A stretch of DNA of 17,215 nucleotides from Clostridiales bacterium (GCA_019416395.1 DXXH01000056.1:1-17215); one strand, 5' to 3'; shown: positions 6,655 to 14,454, counted from the stretch's first letter. Notes: generated by a model not told the origin, from the letters alone. Translations and numbers: made by a program.

Positions 6655-7949
6655 AACAGATTGAAGTGTTTGATGGGAATGAACTCAAGCGCCTGCCAGT
6701 GGAATATCCTATTGGCAAACCTTGCTGTGCTTTATTTGGCGTAGACAACCAAGGGCAGCGCACTATGGTGCCTTTGGACGAGCAGCTTCTCAGCCGCCAT
6801 ATGATGCTGCTGGGGGGAATCGGCACAGGGAAAACCAACGCCTTTTACCAGGTCATCAGCCAATTGCGCCGGTCCATGACGCAGCAGGACGTCATGGTGG
6901 TATTTGATACGAAGGGGGATTTTTACAACTCTTTTTATCAAAAAGGGGATATTGTCATCAGCAATGATAGTACTGCCACTGGTTCCGAAGGTCCTGATTA
7001 TTGGAACCTGTTTCAGGAATTGGAGCCAGGGGAAGACATGGAAGTGGCGATCAACGAGATTTCCACTTCATTGTTTGCAGAGAAGCTGAAAAATACCACT
7101 CAGCCTTTTTTTCCAAATGCGGCGAAAGACCTTTTCGGAGCCATATTGACCCATTTTAGCAGGAATCAAGAGGACTATTATTGTGACAATCTGGCGTTGC
7201 GCCAGTTCATCGACGCGATGCCCACATCTCAGCTGCGGCAAATGCTTCAGCAGCATGAGGATTTAAAGGCTATGACCAGTTACATTTACGATGACAAATC
7301 CGGGCAAACCCAGGGTGTGTTGTCGGAGCTGCAACAACAGGTGCGGACACTGTTTATCGGAAATTTTAAGCGGCGGGGACAGTTGTCCATGCGGAATCTG
7401 ATCCGTCAGAAAGGCGGGAAGATGATCTTTGTGGAGTATGACTTGAGTGTAGGAGAGACTCTAACACCGGTCTATTCCCTTCTCTTTGATTTAGCGATCA
7501 AGGAAGCGCTCAGCCGGAAAAAGAGCGAAGGCAATGTGTATTTTGTGGTCGATGAGTTCCGGTTACTTCCCAACTTGACTCATATAGATGACGCGGTAAA
7601 TTTCGGGCGCAGTATGGGCGTGAAATTTATGATAGGCCTTCAAAATGTGGAGCAAATGACAGAGTGTTACGGGCAGGCCCGGGCAAACAGCATTCTTTCC
7701 GGATTCTTGACCAGCATCTGTTTTCGGGTGAATGATGCAGCTTCTGTGGAGTTTATCAAAAACCTGCATGGGCATAACCGGAAAAAGGAAATCTATACTG
7801 CCTCAGTGCAGGGAAGAGGAATTGTGGAAAACGTCCGGGACGCTTACGTGGTGGAAGATTGGGATATCCAGCGTTTGGGGATTGGCGAAGCCATAGTGGG
7901 TTTGCCCGGAAAAGAGCCGTTTTGTTTCCATTTCCTAAGGGCTAAGTGA
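6651..7949 (+). CDS. VirD4/TraG/HerA-like P-loop ATPase, 432 aa
   Basis: A RecA-fold motor is visible: Walker A GGIGTGKT (55-62), the strand and loop VVFDTKGDFY (83-92) typical of type IV coupling and HerA-like proteins, Walker B VYFVVDEF (296-303) with catalytic E302, and the following GLQN (329-332) sensor motif. The C-terminal part (SILSGFLTSICFRVND, then about 70 residues) matches the TraM-recognition/TraG C-terminal region of such proteins. VirD4 proteins are usually larger (550-700 residues) and have two N-terminal membrane helices; this one has none, so it is probably cytosolic or recruited to the membrane by partners. Family members are hexameric DNA or protein-DNA translocases. The start overlaps the nuclease stop by 4 bp and GAGGAGG is at 6634-6640, so the two are coupled in translation. 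No relaxase or VirB4 gene is nearby. Confidence 0.88.
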   Translation: MKQIEVFDGNELKRLPVEYPIGKPCCALFGVDNQGQRTMVPLDEQLLSRHMMLLGGIGTGKTNAFYQVISQLRRSMTQQDVMVVFDTKGDFYNSFYQKGDIVISNDSTATGSEGPDYWNLFQELEPGEDMEVAINEISTSLFAEKLKNTTQPFFPNAAKDLFGAILTHFSRNQEDYYCDNLALRQFIDAMPTSQLRQMLQQHEDLKAMTSYIYDDKSGQTQGVLSELQQQVRTLFIGNFKRRGQLSMRNLIRQKGGKMIFVEYDLSVGETLTPVYSLLFDLAIKEALSRKKSEGNVYFVVDEFRLLPNLTHIDDAVNFGRSMGVKFMIGLQNVEQMTECYGQARANSILSGFLTSICFRVNDAASVEFIKNLHGHNRKKEIYTASVQGRGIVENVRDAYVVEDWDIQRLGIGEAIVGLPGKEPFCFHFLRAK

Positions 7950-7960
7950 GGAGGAAAAGT

Positions 7961-8194
7961 ATGAACGTCCAAAATCAAAGTGGGGATCAGCCATTTTGGA
8001 TCAAAGCCCTCAATGCCTTGATGGTGTTGTTGGCGGTGGCAATTGGCGGAATGGCCCTTTGCCTGTTTTTGCTTCAGATAGAGCCTTTAGAGCCGTCAGA
8101 AGCGGAAACAACGGGTTCTGAATCCTCGGCGTCCTCTATGACATCTTCCGTGGAATCGTCTGCGTCTTTGGTAGATTCGGAAAGTTCCATGTAA
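7961..8194 (+). CDS. Small single-span membrane protein with Ser/Glu-rich tail, 77 aa
   Basis: A short N-terminal region is followed by one membrane helix (about 17-43, ALNALMVLLAVAIGGMALCLFLL) and then about 34 residues very rich in Ser, Glu and Ala. GAGGAGG at 7948-7954 sets the ATG at 7961; an upstream in-frame GTG at 7946 has no comparable site. The layout (helix, then Ser/Glu-rich linker) is like the first 60 residues of the next gene, so it could be a truncated paralogue that lost an outer domain, or a small membrane subunit. Function unknown. Confidence 0.72.
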   Translation: MNVQNQSGDQPFWIKALNALMVLLAVAIGGMALCLFLLQIEPLEPSEAETTGSESSASSMTSSVESSASLVDSESSM

Positions 8195-8300
8195 ACCTGT
8201 CTGCCTGTATGGCTTCCGGTGCACGGCGGAATACCTGGATAAATCTGTTCTCCGGAAGTGGTGATTTGATTTTAGTTACATGAGATGGAGCTGATGGAAC
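8195..8300. other. Non-coding gap inside the operon
   Basis: This 106-bp stretch is the largest gap within the otherwise tightly packed operon. No terminator hairpin or convincing promoter is visible. It may be the remnant of sequence once belonging to the 77-residue gene; short open frames here give no recognisable match. Confidence 0.35.
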
Positions 8301-9479
8301 ATGAAAAAATATCGATGGCAAATCGCCCGGATTACCATGAATGGGCTGATTTGCGTGGCGACAGCGGTACTTTTTGGCTTTTTGCTGTACGGGGGCATGA
8401 AGATGCGGATTGCGGAAGGCCCGGTGCCAGAAAACAATTCCTCGGAATCTACAGTGGAAAGTGAGAGTTCTTTGCTGCCGGAAAATACTCCTTCCATAGA
8501 GCCTTCAGCCACTCCGGAGCCGGAGTCTTCTGAGGTTTCGGAAGTGTCGGTTGCGCCTTCTCTTGCACCTTCTCCATCGGTACAGGCGTCGGTTTCCCCG
8601 TCGCCCCATGCGGCTACACCCAGCCCCACGCCAAAAGCAAAAGTTACCCCTACTCCTACGCCGAAGGCCAAGAAGCCTACCCCCACTCCAACTGTGAAAC
8701 CAAAACATACACCCACCCCAACAGTCGCGCCTACGCCGGAACCTGCTTTGACAGGAGAGCAGGGCGATATGCTTCAGGAGATGTTCCAAGCGCTTCAGGA
8801 GAAAGATGCGAAACAATCCAGCCAGATTCTCAAGAAGTGGTATGAGCTGTGGGAGTCGGAAAAGGGGAAGAACTGGAAGGATATTACGGAAGTCCCCTAT
8901 ACCGGTGACGAGTTTTCAGAAGCGTATACCGGCACAGCGTTAATTACAGACAATGTTTCCCGGTTCTACTATGGTTCTGTCAAAAATGGTGTTCCCGACG
9001 GTAAGGGAGTGCGCATCGCGCTGCAAACAGTTGGTCCCAATCTGACAACCTATATCTGGGCCGAAGGAGAGTGGAGCCAAGGTGTTATGGTAGGGAATGG
9101 CACATTTTACTTGGGCGAAGTGGGGGAGAAAGAGGATTCGGAATACGAGAGTTACACCCAGATTACCGGGACGTTAGATGGCACAGCGGAAGAAAAGATC
9201 CAAGAGGGAACCGTGGTACATCAGATTTTTTACGATCCGGAAAATCTGTATGTTGCCCGGTTCACGTTCCAGATTCGCGATGGGAAGTTGGTGGCGAGTG
9301 ATTGGACTTTACGGGAAGACGGTACCTATGGAAAAACAGAGCGTGAATTGAACAATAACGATGTATGGTGTACTTTGACGATTCCCTCTATAGAAGATCC
9401 CATATTCCAAAATCCGTATCCATGGTCAGGGGAATACCGGTATGAAGATCAGTTCCTATTTAATTGTCCTATATTTTAA
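8301..9479 (+). CDS. Membrane-anchored extracellular protein with Pro/Thr linker and MORN-like domain, 392 aa
   Basis: A basic N-terminus (MKKYRWQIAR) and one membrane helix (about 12-32) anchor the protein. A long Ser/Glu then Pro/Thr/Lys linker (about 41-150, with repeated PTPTP units) is of the sort that spans the cell wall. A helical segment (152-192) leads to an outer domain with MORN-like hairpins: FYYGSVKNGVPDGKGV (222-237) and YIWAEGEWSQGVMVGNGTFYLG (251-272, key residues G256, W258, G261, G265 and G267). The rest (to 392) is mixed beta with two cysteines (C357, C389) that could form a disulphide. MORN repeats in bacteria are often extracellular structural or lipid/peptidoglycan-contacting units; the role here is unknown. 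The ribosome site is weak (TGGAG about 10 bp upstream). It lies 31 bp upstream of the next gene. Confidence 0.82.
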   Translation: MKKYRWQIARITMNGLICVATAVLFGFLLYGGMKMRIAEGPVPENNSSESTVESESSLLPENTPSIEPSATPEPESSEVSEVSVAPSLAPSPSVQASVSPSPHAATPSPTPKAKVTPTPTPKAKKPTPTPTVKPKHTPTPTVAPTPEPALTGEQGDMLQEMFQALQEKDAKQSSQILKKWYELWESEKGKNWKDITEVPYTGDEFSEAYTGTALITDNVSRFYYGSVKNGVPDGKGVRIALQTVGPNLTTYIWAEGEWSQGVMVGNGTFYLGEVGEKEDSEYESYTQITGTLDGTAEEKIQEGTVVHQIFYDPENLYVARFTFQIRDGKLVASDWTLREDGTYGKTERELNNNDVWCTLTIPSIEDPIFQNPYPWSGEYRYEDQFLFNCPIF

Positions 9480-9509
9480 CCAGTTTGCCCTATAGAAAGG
9501 TTGAGAAAG

Positions 9510-10349
9510 ATGAAGTGCATTCATTGTCAAAAGGAATTGCCAGACGGCGCTCTTTTTTGCAAATACTGTGGTGGAAAGCAGGACGCTGCTCCCGTCTCTC
9601 AAGGGAAGGAATCTCAGTCCTTTTCCAAAAATTTTTCTTTAAACATGGTGGAGAATTTCCCGAACACGGAACCCAAAACTTCTGCACCGGGACTAGAAGG
9701 CACTGGGCATACTCCCACGTCAGCGGGGAAAGCGCCTTTTTCCCATTCCAAGCAGCAGGACTCCCAGAACAATAACTTCCAGTCTCCTGAGAGGATAAAG
9801 GACAGTTCATCAGGGAAGACGTTGACAGAGACACCAATGTGGGATCTGCCCCAAACGGAAATTGCTTCTCAAAAGGATCCCAACCAAGATGGCCCTGTAT
9901 TCGATGTGGACGCAATCTCTTTCCCTGCCGTGGAATCGCAGGAGAGCCCCTCAACCGGCACCCAGGTGTTTGACTTAAATGAAGCGATGCAGGAGTTGAG
10001 TAGTAACTCGAAAAGCAAATCCTCGTTGCAGGAAAAACCGGAACAAACCCTCAAGGAGCTCCCTGATTTTGAGCCCATTTCAAGCACTTCCCAGGGGAAA
10101 GAAATGGCAAAGGACAATCTCCATGTTGGTGAAAACAGAACAGACGGAAAACAAGCTCAGACAGGGAAGAAAAAGCCTTTTGTTGTGAAAGCGCCGGAAT
10201 TGCAAGTAGCGGAAGCTGTATCCGCCCGGGGGATGGAAAACGATGATTCCACGGGGCGGAAGCGGATTCTCTCCATTTTGTGGCGTGTAGCGGTGTTGGG
10301 AGTGGAAATTGGTGCGATTGTTTGGCTTTGGACTCAGTTGTTTTCCTGA
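9510..10349 (+). CDS. Zinc-ribbon, tail-anchored membrane protein, 279 aa
   Basis: An N-terminal zinc ribbon (C3, C6, C17, C20 in MKCIHCQKELPDGALFCKYCGG) is followed by about 225 residues of low-complexity polar sequence rich in Ser, Gln, Lys and Pro, and a single C-terminal membrane helix (about 254-277) after a basic patch (GRKR). The topology should put the ribbon and the disordered region in the cytoplasm. Two short similar motifs, VFDVDAI (130-136) and VFDLNEA (153-159), stand out in the disordered region and could be binding motifs. The ribbon's KELPDGA is close to RKLPDGA in the PH-like protein of the same operon. ATG 9510 is preferred over TTG 9501 because GAAAGG at 9495-9500 is spaced for it. 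This is the last gene before the operon terminator. Confidence 0.8.
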   Translation: MKCIHCQKELPDGALFCKYCGGKQDAAPVSQGKESQSFSKNFSLNMVENFPNTEPKTSAPGLEGTGHTPTSAGKAPFSHSKQQDSQNNNFQSPERIKDSSSGKTLTETPMWDLPQTEIASQKDPNQDGPVFDVDAISFPAVESQESPSTGTQVFDLNEAMQELSSNSKSKSSLQEKPEQTLKELPDFEPISSTSQGKEMAKDNLHVGENRTDGKQAQTGKKKPFVVKAPELQVAEAVSARGMENDDSTGRKRILSILWRVAVLGVEIGAIVWLWTQLFS

Positions 10350-10408
10350 GATTTTCAAGAAGCCATAGCGGCAAGGCAACAAAAATACAATTGTTTCCCT
10401 TTGTGAGG

Positions 10409-10458
10409 AAAGGCGCATAGACCGGCGGGAGGATTCTCGCTTATGTCTATGCGCCTTT
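10409..10458 (+). terminator. Hairpin terminator of the regulator/nuclease operon
   Basis: There is a perfect 14-bp stem, AAAGGCGCATAGAC (10409-10422) with GTCTATGCGCCTTT (10445-10458). The loop contains a second nested stem (GCGGGA/TCTCGC with one G-U pair). The T-run is short (TTTT), so termination may be partial or Rho-assisted; opposing transcription from the opp operon is stopped just beyond it. Confidence 0.75.
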
Positions 10459-10508
10459 TGCTATGCTTCTGCTTGCTTGGGATCGGGCTGTTTTCTTGGT
10501 AGCGAGGC

Positions 10509-10550
10509 AAAAAAATCCCCTCTAATGCTGCTTTATGCATCAGAGGGGAT
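10509..10550 (-). terminator. Intrinsic terminator of the opp operon
   Basis: Read on the minus strand, a 14-bp stem with one G-U pair (arms 10537-10550 and 10515-10528, core ATCCCCTCT/AGAGGGGAT) has an 8-nt loop and is followed by seven T residues. It lies about 85 bp after the oppF stop. The strand between it and oppF (10551-10634) shows nothing else. Confidence 0.9.
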
Positions 10551-10634
10551 AAGCTATAGACGATTCTCGCTGAATTTACAAGCTTGAGAACCTAGATTCC
10601 TGACTTTCCATCAAGACCGGTCAAAACCAGGCGG

Positions 10635-11624
10635 TCACGCCTTTTTCGCATCTTTGTGGATCAAAGGATGGAAACACATTACCTCGCGGCCCTCGCCAAT
10701 ACTGGTTCTTGCAGGCCGTTCTTTTCTGCATTCTTCCGTTGCGTAGGGGCAGCGAGGAGCAAACTTGCAGTAAGAAATGGAATACTCCTTGTCTTCCATA
10801 TCCGGAAGTGACAGATCCTCTTTCCATTTGTCGCCAACCCTGGGAACTGCATTCATCAGCAGCTCTGTATAGGGGTGAGCAGGCTCGTCCATGATGTCCT
10901 TGGCAGGGCCATACTCGATCAGGCAACCACGGTACAAGGTAGCAATGTAATCGGATACGTAATAGGCAGTTGACAGGTCGTGCGTGATGTAGATGAAGGA
11001 AACGTTGTATTTGTCTTTCAATTCCTTGAACAAGTTTACAATGTTCATCTTCATGGAAGCGTCAATAGCCGCGACAGGTTCGTCGGCAATGATCAGCTTC
11101 GGCCGGGTGATCAATGCCCGGGCGATGGAAACACGCTGTAATTCGCCGCCGGAAAACTGTGTGGGATACTTGTTCTTCACCACTGCCAGAGACATACCAA
11201 CGCTCTTCAGCGCTTCATCTACCAACTTGGAAGCCTCGTCCCGGTTCTTGGCGATACCAAGGCGCAAGGCCGTGTTGAACAAGTAGGAATCCACCGGTTT
11301 ACGAGCGGAAAACGAATCATAGGGGTTCTGGAATATAGGCTGAACGTCCAGTTTAAACTGGAGAGGATTATATCCTTTTTTATCCTGATACGACTTTCCG
11401 TCCAAGATGATGTCACCCATATCTGGACGGTGCAGACGCAGTATCATCTTACACAGAGTAGATTTACCGCAGCCTGATTCTCCCACAATAGATAAGATTA
11501 CAGGTTTATCGCTATCAATGGAAAGGGTTACGTCGTCAACGGCTACCAGCTTTTTACCACGGATCATACCGCCAATTCGGAAGATCTTGCTGATGCCGTT
11601 AAGCTCTAACAATTTTTCAGCCAT
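10635..11624 (-). CDS. oppF: Oligopeptide-type ABC transporter ATP-binding protein OppF, 329 aa
   Basis: This is one of the two nucleotide-binding subunits that power the importer at the inner face of the membrane. Walker A is GESGCGKST (48-56), the ABC signature FSGGEL (157-162), Walker B LIIADE (177-182) and the switch histidine is in ITHD (213-216). The D-loop region reads DEPVAAIDAS, a mild variant of the usual DEP-x-SALD. The C-terminal extension of Opp/Dpp ATPases is present, with four cysteines (C286, C292, C299, C317) in the arrangement known to bind an iron-sulfur cluster in OppD/DppD-type proteins. The start overlaps the oppD end by 8 bp, with AGGAGGTG inside oppD as ribosome site. 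Confidence 0.93.
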   Translation of the reverse strand: MAEKLLELNGISKIFRIGGMIRGKKLVAVDDVTLSIDSDKPVILSIVGESGCGKSTLCKMILRLHRPDMGDIILDGKSYQDKKGYNPLQFKLDVQPIFQNPYDSFSARKPVDSYLFNTALRLGIAKNRDEASKLVDEALKSVGMSLAVVKNKYPTQFSGGELQRVSIARALITRPKLIIADEPVAAIDASMKMNIVNLFKELKDKYNVSFIYITHDLSTAYYVSDYIATLYRGCLIEYGPAKDIMDEPAHPYTELLMNAVPRVGDKWKEDLSLPDMEDKEYSISYCKFAPRCPYATEECRKERPARTSIGEGREVMCFHPLIHKDAKKA

Positions 11625-12597
11625 TCTTCTGCACCTCCTCGTTTAGAAGATGGCAAGCCGCAAAACGTCCCGGCTGAACCTCACGGAATTGAGGCACCTC
11701 TTGACGGCACCGATCGGTGGCGTGGGGGCAACGTGGGGCGAACCGGCATCCCGGAGGGGGATTGGTCAGGGCCGGGGGACGTCCCGGAATACCCACTTTC
11801 TGGCTCTTGTCGCCTACACGGGGCAGAGAGCCAACCAGCATGGTGGTGTAGGGGTGCACGGGATTGCTGAAAATGTCCTCAGTCTTCCCCAGTTCTACAA
11901 TGCTTCCAGAATACATGATCGCCATGCGGTCAGTAATTTGGTAGTGTACGCCCATATCGTGGCTGACGATTACCAGCGTATTTTTCAGCTGCTTCTGCAA
12001 CCGCATCAGCATCATCAAAATACCTCTCTGCACCACAACGTCCAGAGCGGTGGTTGGCTCGTCGGCCAGAATCACGCTGGGGGACATAAAGGTGGCCAAA
12101 GCAATAATTACCCGCTGGCGCATACCGCCGGACAACTGGAACGGATAAGCTTCCAGCACGTCGGGGGATAGGCTCAGCTCTTCCAGGTAGTTTGCTACCC
12201 GTTCAAGGGTCTGTTTCGGAGTCTCATTCTTCCGTTGGCTCTTGGGAATGGAATCCAAAAATTGCTTCTTCAGTCGAACAATGGGATTCAGAACACTTTG
12301 AGCAGCCTGGGGGACATAGGAGATGTTGTTCCACCATGTCTTCCGGATCTGGCCAGACTCAAAGGAAAAGGGCTGTCCATTCTTTTCGCCGCTGAGGATT
12401 ACTTTACCCTGGTCAATCACCAAGGGGAATTCCACGATGTCATAAAGGGTCTTCAACAAAGTGGTTTTACCACAGCCGGACTCTCCGGCGATGCCGAAGA
12501 TCTCGTTTTCGTAGATTTCAAAATCCAAATCTTTAATGACGTGGACGTCTCCGTCAATCGTTTTATAAGAAGTGGACAGATGATCGATTTTAAGCAT
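11617..12597 (-). CDS. oppD: Oligopeptide-type ABC transporter ATP-binding protein OppD, 326 aa
   Basis: This is the second nucleotide-binding subunit. Walker A is GESGCGKTT (38-46), the signature LSGGM (155-159), Walker B VILADE (175-180), the D-loop ALDV (184-187) and the switch histidine in SHDM (212-215). The C-terminal oligopeptide/dipeptide transporter domain is visible (VHPYTTML...PRVGD) with four cysteines C284, C290, C297 and C315 in the CRFAPRCPHATDRC arrangement that binds an iron-sulfur cluster in this family. It follows oppC by 5 bp and overlaps oppF, so the ATPase pair should be made in equal amounts. The ribosome site (CAGG region) is weaker than those of its neighbours, suggesting coupling to oppC translation. 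Confidence 0.94.
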   Translation of the reverse strand: MLKIDHLSTSYKTIDGDVHVIKDLDFEIYENEIFGIAGESGCGKTTLLKTLYDIVEFPLVIDQGKVILSGEKNGQPFSFESGQIRKTWWNNISYVPQAAQSVLNPIVRLKKQFLDSIPKSQRKNETPKQTLERVANYLEELSLSPDVLEAYPFQLSGGMRQRVIIALATFMSPSVILADEPTTALDVVVQRGILMMLMRLQKQLKNTLVIVSHDMGVHYQITDRMAIMYSGSIVELGKTEDIFSNPVHPYTTMLVGSLPRVGDKSQKVGIPGRPPALTNPPPGCRFAPRCPHATDRCRQEVPQFREVQPGRFAACHLLNEEVQKNG

Positions 12598-12602
12598 ATT
12601 CG

Positions 12603-13445
12603 TTACCTGCCTCTCTTCATGGATAGATAATCATTGTAGCCCGTGATCAGCAAGAACAGGCCAATAAACAGAATCACAGTAGCCACAATGGGAGCGCCAA
12701 TCCACAGATACTGCTTGTTGAAAATGGCGTTATAGCTTCTGGCCCATTGGATCATGTTGCCCAGGGAAACCAGGTTGCCGGGAGAGAGGCCCAGCACGGC
12801 CAAGCTGGATTCAGATCCAATTGCGGACAGAGTAGCGTTCATGAAGTTGGAGAGAGACCAGGTAAGAGCGTAGGGAAGGATTTCCGTCACCACGATTTGC
12901 CCGGTGCCCTCACCGGAGAAACGAGCAGTGTGAATGAAATCACGTTCCTTAATGCTCAGCGCCATGGACCGGATCTGCCGGCTGGGCCAGGCCCAAGCGA
13001 ACATCGCCAACACCAGCGCCATCACAAATACTGTGGAACTGCCCTTCATCAAAGAGGTCATCATGATCAAGATGGGCAGAGAGGGAATTACCACGAACGT
13101 GTCGGTAATCACCATCAATACACGGTCCAATGCGCCACCGGTAAAACCGGCCAGCAAGCCCACCAAAACACCAACAACTGTGCCCAGGAAGGCCACGATC
13201 AAACCGATGGTCAACGAATTGTGGATCGCTTCGATCAACAGCCAGGTTACGTCCTGCCCCATGCTGGTGGTGCCCAGCCAGTGTTCCGCGGAAGCGCCCA
13301 GCTTGTTGGGATAGGTGTTAAAGGTGAACGGGTCAATGTGGGGGAAATAATACACCACGAAGCCTATAATCAGGAAGAAAGCAGTAACAATTAAGCCAAT
13401 TTTTAAGCGAGCGTTGGCTATTTTCCAAAACTTTTTCATGTACAT
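12603..13445 (-). CDS. oppC: Oligopeptide-type ABC transporter permease OppC, 280 aa
   Basis: This integral membrane permease has the typical layout: a short cytoplasmic N-terminus, a first membrane helix (about 16-33), an extracellular loop containing LGTTSMGQDV (57-66, the conserved OppC motif LGTD-x-GRD variant), then about five further helices. The EAA coupling loop that docks on the ATPase reads HTARFSGEGTGQIVVTEILP (about 171-190). The usual length is about 280-310. The first ATG follows GGAAGGGAG by only about 2-4 bp; the second ATG two codons later (13437-13439) is better spaced and may be used. It lies 10 bp after oppB. Confidence 0.92.
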   Translation of the reverse strand: MYMKKFWKIANARLKIGLIVTAFFLIIGFVVYYFPHIDPFTFNTYPNKLGASAEHWLGTTSMGQDVTWLLIEAIHNSLTIGLIVAFLGTVVGVLVGLLAGFTGGALDRVLMVITDTFVVIPSLPILIMMTSLMKGSSTVFVMALVLAMFAWAWPSRQIRSMALSIKERDFIHTARFSGEGTGQIVVTEILPYALTWSLSNFMNATLSAIGSESSLAVLGLSPGNLVSLGNMIQWARSYNAIFNKQYLWIGAPIVATVILFIGLFLLITGYNDYLSMKRGR

Positions 13446-13455
13446 TCTCCCTTCC

Positions 13456-14454
13456 TTAACCGTACCTGATTCGCGGATCGATAAAGGGATAGATCAAATC
13501 GACGATCAACGTGGCAGTGGAAATAGCCACAATGGAAATAGTGATACATCCCAAAATCATGTTGTAATCCGACTGGAGTATGGCGTTCTGGATCAAAGTA
13601 CCTACACCGGGATACCCGAAAATGATTTCCGTCATGATCGAACCGCCAAATACGCCGCCCAGGCTCATAGCCAGAGCAGTAATCTGAGTCAGAATGGAGT
13701 TGCGGAATACGTAACTCCAGCCAATGGCGCCTTCCGAAAGGCCGCGATAGCGGGCGAACATCACATAATCCTCTTCAGCGGTGGTGCTGGCCAAGGATTT
13801 CATGGAGATGATCCACCAGCCGGTGCCCAGCAGCAGCATGGACAGAGCCGGCAGCACGGAAGCGTGCAGCAAAGAGCCAAGCCACTGTGCGAACGTGCCT
13901 CTGGTAAGCAGGGTGGTCTGAATGGGGAACCAGCCCAAAACAAAGGCGAACACAATCTGCAATACCAATGCGATCAAGAAGTAGGGGATAGGATAAATGC
14001 AGATGGCAATGCTTTCCAAAATCTTGGAAGAGCGCTTGTTTTTACGGAAGCCGGCCAACAAGCCGATGAAGTTGCCGATGATCCAGGCCAGCACGGTGGA
14101 AGTCAGAGACAAGCCCAGCGTGTAAGGCAGGTTACGGCCGATGATGCTGATTACCGGTTCAGGGTAACTCATCAAAGAGGGACCAAAGTCAAATCTCAGA
14201 AGGCCATGGGACAGGAAATATGTATACTGTTCCCACAAGGTGCCGTCCAAACCGAATTGAATCCGGAGAGACTGGCGCAGCGCTTCAATTTCCGCAGGAT
14301 CCATGTTGCCGGAACGGGACTGCATCTGAGCAATCATGTTTTCAACGGGATCCGAAGGGAACATACGGGGAATGAAGAAAATGAAAGTGACACCAATCAA
14401 AATCGTCAATGCCCACGCGAGAATACGCTGCAAAAAGAAGGTTTTGAATTTCAC
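13456..14454 (-). CDS. oppB: Oligopeptide-type ABC transporter permease OppB, 332 aa
   Basis: This is the partner permease. It has the OppB/DppB N-terminal helix (RILAWALTILIGVTFIFFIPR, about 10-30), a roughly 70-residue outer loop, and about five further helices. The EAA loop is DYVMFARYRGLSEGAIGW (about 228-245), followed by the family ending MTEIIFGYPGVGTL (276-289) and the C-terminal helix before YPFIDPRIRYG. Length matches the family. AAGGAAG about 6 bp upstream is the ribosome site. It is separated from oppA by 186 bp that hold a minus-strand hairpin terminator, so its transcription should be lower than that of oppA. Confidence 0.94.
   Translation of the reverse strand: MKFKTFFLQRILAWALTILIGVTFIFFIPRMFPSDPVENMIAQMQSRSGNMDPAEIEALRQSLRIQFGLDGTLWEQYTYFLSHGLLRFDFGPSLMSYPEPVISIIGRNLPYTLGLSLTSTVLAWIIGNFIGLLAGFRKNKRSSKILESIAICIYPIPYFLIALVLQIVFAFVLGWFPIQTTLLTRGTFAQWLGSLLHASVLPALSMLLLGTGWWIISMKSLASTTAEEDYVMFARYRGLSEGAIGWSYVFRNSILTQITALAMSLGGVFGGSIMTEIIFGYPGVGTLIQNAILQSDYNMILGCITISIVAISTATLIVDLIYPFIDPRIRYG

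Noticed and set aside
4849..7949. A type VII secretion (Ess/Yuk) or conjugative element locus
   Set aside because: No WXG100/LXG region, EssB, EssC-type FtsK ATPase, relaxase, VirB4, integrase or attachment repeats were seen in the window; only the nuclease and a VirD4-like motor point that way.
8195..8300. Frameshift joining the 77-aa gene to the downstream MORN gene
   Set aside because: The downstream protein has its own start, basic N-terminus and membrane helix; reading the gap in the other frames gives no continuous link.
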